NCBI GenBank assembly: GCA_002427755.1
Contig: DIYO01000009.1
Span: 499,296 to 563,295, forward strand
Length of the DNA stretch: 64,000 nucleotides
Direction: 5' to 3'
From: Roseivirga sp. UBA6052
Lineage (GTDB): Bacteria; Bacteroidota; Bacteroidia; Cytophagales; Cyclobacteriaceae
In this document: piece after piece, positions 62,001 through 64,000 of the stretch
Numbering within the stretch: position 1 is the stretch's first letter
How the letters are laid out: each line of letters begins with the position of its first letter
Program-made: the position numbers and the translations under genes
The notes under the pieces: model-generated
The model's database searches: none
What the model was told of the DNA's origin: nothing
Seen by the model: the letters and a program-made list of their open reading frames with translations, nothing else

Positions 62001-64000
62001 GAATGGATTGCTTGTTGACAATACAGACTTTATAGGCTCTAATACCCTGCAATTCACAAATGAAGAATTTGAGCTTGGCAGGTTTGAAAATCCAAACCAG
62101 TTTAATGTTAACTTCTTCTTCGATGGCAAAATATCTGAAGTAATATCTTATTCCGTTAGACCAACAGATACCGAAAACAACCGTATAGAGTCATACCTAG
62201 CCCTAAAATATGGTATCACCTTGGATCAAGCCTCACCAAGAAACTATGTCGCTTCAGATGGATCTACCCTGCTATTTGATGCTACTAATAATGAGGGTGC
62301 TGGAGGAAGCCTCAATTATAGTAACGACATAGCAGGTATAGGTAGAGACGATACTTCATGTCTTATTCAAAAACAATCTACAAGCCAAAACTCGGGTGCA
62401 ATTGTAACTATGGGTCTAGGTTCGATTGAAGCCAGTAATGCCGCAAATCCAAACACCTTTACGAGTGACCTAGATTTTTTAGTCTGGGGTGATGATGGTG
62501 TAGACGCGCAACAAAGCAATGCAAATACCTTAGACGTGCCGGGTATTGTAACCGAAAGAATGCAACGAATCTGGAGAGTTGAAGAGAATGGAACAGTTGG
62601 AGCAACTACCATTCAGTTTGATTTAACTGGCTTAGGTTATAGCACCAATGTAAGTGATTTCAATTTGATTGTTTCTAATACCACAACGATGGCATCTGGT
62701 TCTACTACACCAGCGGCTTCTCTTGTGAATAACATTCTTACATTTAACAATATAGACTTAACCGATGGTCAATTCTTTACAATCGGTACAGCAAGAACTA
62801 ATTGTGCACCGGGTGGTGTCCAAACGAATATTCAACTTTGGCTAAGGGCTGACGCAGGTACCAATACAACTACAAATGGTGACCCTATCACCTCTTGGAT
62901 AGACCAATCGGGAAATGGAAATGATGCTTCTTCAGGTACCTCTCCAAACTTCAATAGTATCAACAATAACTTTAACCCTTCAATAAACTTTGATGCCAGT
63001 AACTCAGAGTTCTTAACGATTGCCAATGATGCTAATTTAGATACTGAAGAACATGCTGTTTTTGTAATTGGAACATTAAGTACAGGGTCTGGATCATATG
63101 CTCCATTTATTGTAAAGACTGGAACTTATAACTGGGCAGATGGCTGGGGGATTACAAGGAATAATTCAGATACTGAAACTCAATACTTCAGACATGGTTG
63201 GAACAGTGGCAATAATAGCATTTCAAGAACAATCACAAACGATGTGCCTTTTATCCATACCGCCTTTACCGATGCTACCAACTATGACTATTTCTTAAAC
63301 CTAACACCATCAACATCTCAAACAAAACCGGCTAGTGCGCTCAATACAGTTGATGAGTTATACCTAGGAGCTTCTCCAGATGGAGCTGGTACAGGTACTC
63401 AAGATTATTTAAATGGAACGATTTCAGAAACCATAGTATTTAGCAGTGCTTTATCCATAGCTGAAAGAGAAAGAGTAGCATCATATCTCGCCATTAAGTA
63501 TGGCATTACTTTAAGCAATACGGGTGGAGGAACAAATGGAGATTACATAAGAGCAGATGGCACCAATATTTGGGATGCCTCAGATTATAGTTCATATCAT
63601 AATGATGTGGCTGGTATAGGAAGAGACGATGATGGATGTTTTAGTCAAAAACAGTCTTCTTCGGCTAATTCCGATGATATTTTAACGGTTGGTCTTGGTT
63701 CGGTTGCTAACAGTAATGCAGAGAATGTAAATTCATTTACCGAAAATGGTGATTACTTTATCTGGGGTAATGACAATGCATCTACATTGCAAGGAGATAA
63801 TGTAACAAATGACCAGCCTCCAACCATTTCATCAAGAATGGCCCGTATATGGCGAGCAGATGACACAGGTAACGTTGGCGCTACAGAATTACAATTTGAC
63901 CTAGCCGGTTTAGGCTATACAACAGGCGATGCATCGGTGTATTCTCTCTTAATCAGCCCTAACGCAGGATCACCAGATATGGCCAATGCCATTATTATTA
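59005..64000 (+). CDS. Giant modular exported protein, paralogue 3, 3' truncated by the window
   Basis: The frame is open from a stop at 58966 to the end of the window, at least 1665 codons, with no in-frame ATG before the signal peptide. I use TTG at 59005. It gives a clean signal peptide (LNTRRLIVSALILLVICYTHILQAQ), and the 15 bases before it match those before the ATG of paralogue 1 at 12 positions. N-terminal domain as in the others (ITSYNVGGTTYDRFILPDT, NAGYDNILVN, FPILERAGND). Modules start at 60058 (470 codons), 61468 (445) and 62803 (incomplete). The sorting domain should lie beyond the window. Confidence 0.87.
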   Translation, partial: MLNTRRLIVSALILLVICYTHILQAQTPITSFTTTTFSGNTSQNIVVAPSDASNSLFDDRGETFTLNYAQGNDIRITSYNVGGTTYDRFILPDTLVLNRRVPSDRLVNIWYEHLSIVDNTPPTNDIINFAPAAASDADAIYQTLAVNAGYDNILVNVDDLASGSIQVETERVDVIWFQGIQTSTPANAVFPILERAGNDNVAVAAITSLNPDGTPASYGTLIGIGENFWTGGVAYTVPQFTVLRRETAGTNPIPLLDIGSQNVEGMALSFTELGISANQSVFGYSIFAADVVNGYVSGSALTSGPGTVAGGVTLTDISSYPNTTLSSDSGMDLIAGVSTAVSSDDNLVETKGPGGYKAALATWLKANEGVNTSVDGDNVTLWDDQWLGNNDAETSNNGEPNPVFRSTNSSINFNPTVDFGSVANSALRIEDSGDFNITNGPWDRKSFNFAFRTGDDITTKQVLYEQGGDTRGLNIYISGSSIFFSGWNLNAGDGFGAPWGYNFASVGIATDSEYIATFEYDGDDDLVDDLSGVIRCYINGSLIGTIPSVGLLYNHGADIGLGDEVNATIYSNGAGGTETTLPTVSFDGEISEFIYCNEPAAFLLSQRNRIESYLAIKYGITLDQSSPLNYFNSNGDVIFDATNNASIGGFLEFNHDIAGIGRDDASELDQPQSRSERDTPGDTDDGIVIIDRGSTISTDNTWLIWGNNDNPLTAVSSGGSFSTPAEVDERLQRAWRVSETNEVLTTSVSFDLASLGLSSNANDFSLLIAGNAVSLNGANNDPDFSNATVVTGGVFNGDVLTFSGIDLDDGQYFTLATSQVVCSPGGIETNLAVWLRADEGTSSTSEGVEVTSWSDQTMNNTITATGGTAPTYTASNINFNPALDFDGATEFMEGSAGLHSVGFYIVINPDDNITQATAGQVPIGYDVSSSGATENVGGFVLGDVSGGGLTNEVVTHLVGFNPTSYVRGEANASKQIDSGIPLLFHVRDNAGATESNISQNGLLVDNTDFIGSNTLQFTNEEFELGRFENPNQFNVNFFFDGKISEVISYSVRPTDTENNRIESYLALKYGITLDQASPRNYVASDGSTLLFDATNNEGAGGSLNYSNDIAGIGRDDTSCLIQKQSTSQNSGAIVTMGLGSIEASNAANPNTFTSDLDFLVWGDDGVDAQQSNANTLDVPGIVTERMQRIWRVEENGTVGATTIQFDLTGLGYSTNVSDFNLIVSNTTTMASGSTTPAASLVNNILTFNNIDLTDGQFFTIGTARTNCAPGGVQTNIQLWLRADAGTNTTTNGDPITSWIDQSGNGNDASSGTSPNFNSINNNFNPSINFDASNSEFLTIANDANLDTEEHAVFVIGTLSTGSGSYAPFIVKTGTYNWADGWGITRNNSDTETQYFRHGWNSGNNSISRTITNDVPFIHTAFTDATNYDYFLNLTPSTSQTKPASALNTVDELYLGASPDGAGTGTQDYLNGTISETIVFSSALSIAERERVASYLAIKYGITLSNTGGGTNGDYIRADGTNIWDASDYSSYHNDVAGIGRDDDGCFSQKQSSSANSDDILTVGLGSVANSNAENVNSFTENGDYFIWGNDNASTLQGDNVTNDQPPTISSRMARIWRADDTGNVGATELQFDLAGLGYTTGDASVYSLLISPNAGSPDMANAIII
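60058..64000 (+). repeat. Coding modules of paralogue 3
   Basis: Starts 60058, 61468 and 62803 (runs off the window). Module 1 is GPGGYK type; modules 2 and 3 begin CSPGGI and CAPGGV and have RDDTSC and RDDDGC. Confidence 0.8.

Noticed and set aside
46694..64000. CRISPR-like or DNA-level repeats
   Set aside because: The periodicity is over 1.3 kb and follows codons; it reflects protein modules, not short direct repeats with spacers.

Overview
The window is AT-rich bacterial chromosome from the phylum Bacteroidota, most likely a marine or soil Cytophagales-type organism. The placement rests on several things seen together. The cell-envelope cluster has the Bacteroidota order (CBS protein, nadK, DUF6089 barrel, uppS, bamA, two ompH genes). 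rpsU, xerC and hpf form one operon. Promoters match the phylum consensus (TTTG, about 19-21 nt, TAnnTTTG). Shine-Dalgarno sites are scarce. Two giant proteins end in type A sorting domains of the type IX secretion system (T9SS). Genus is not claimed.

Layout. 1-2650: the 3' part of an iron/2-oxoglutarate-type oxygenase, a two-domain chromate transporter and a convergent LD-carboxypeptidase. 2664-11248, minus strand: a long envelope and housekeeping cluster running yqeY, cvpA, pabA/trpG, CBS protein, nadK, DUF6089, uppS, bamA, ompH, ompH, closed by a terminator. 11317-14825, plus strand: pdxJ, an esterase, a tetrapyrrole-methylase-fold methyltransferase and metK. 14855-17530, minus strand: hpf, xerC, rpsU and an acyl-CoA dehydrogenase. 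17688-20602: rfbB-rfbA facing a glutaminyl-cyclase-like M28 lipoprotein. 20665-25307: the rimP-nusA-infB transcription/translation operon, with a hairpin leader and a strong terminator. 25307-27699: a 56-codon membrane micro-ORF, a THUMP-like methyltransferase and asd.

27701-35152 is a 2483-residue secreted protein built from 14 Ig-like repeats and 5 lamin-tail domains. It is followed by an unannotated 50-codon ORF with its own terminator, a Cys-poor DksA/TraR-like gene, scpB, an rluB-type pseudouridine synthase, tRNA-Phe, and an HdrE/HdrD-like Fe-S protein pair. A minus-strand pair (outer-membrane barrel and DM13 lipoprotein) comes next. Then follow a hypothetical protein, a PorE-like TPR/beta-propeller/OmpA lipoprotein and purM.

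The last 18 kb (45698 to the window end) is a head-to-tail array of three giant paralogues of 2345, 1917 and at least 1665 residues. Each has a signal peptide, a shared N-terminal domain and 3-4 tandem modules of about 440-475 residues with a GIGRDD motif. The two complete ones end in a T9SS type A sorting domain. The third has no ATG; a TTG start is supported by upstream sequence shared with the first. The modules come in two classes that differ in a correlated cysteine pair. This array, with a PorE-like protein 1.4 kb upstream, is the most novel-looking part of the window. The remaining protein genes are mostly recognisable conserved families. No mobile element, CRISPR array or rRNA was seen.
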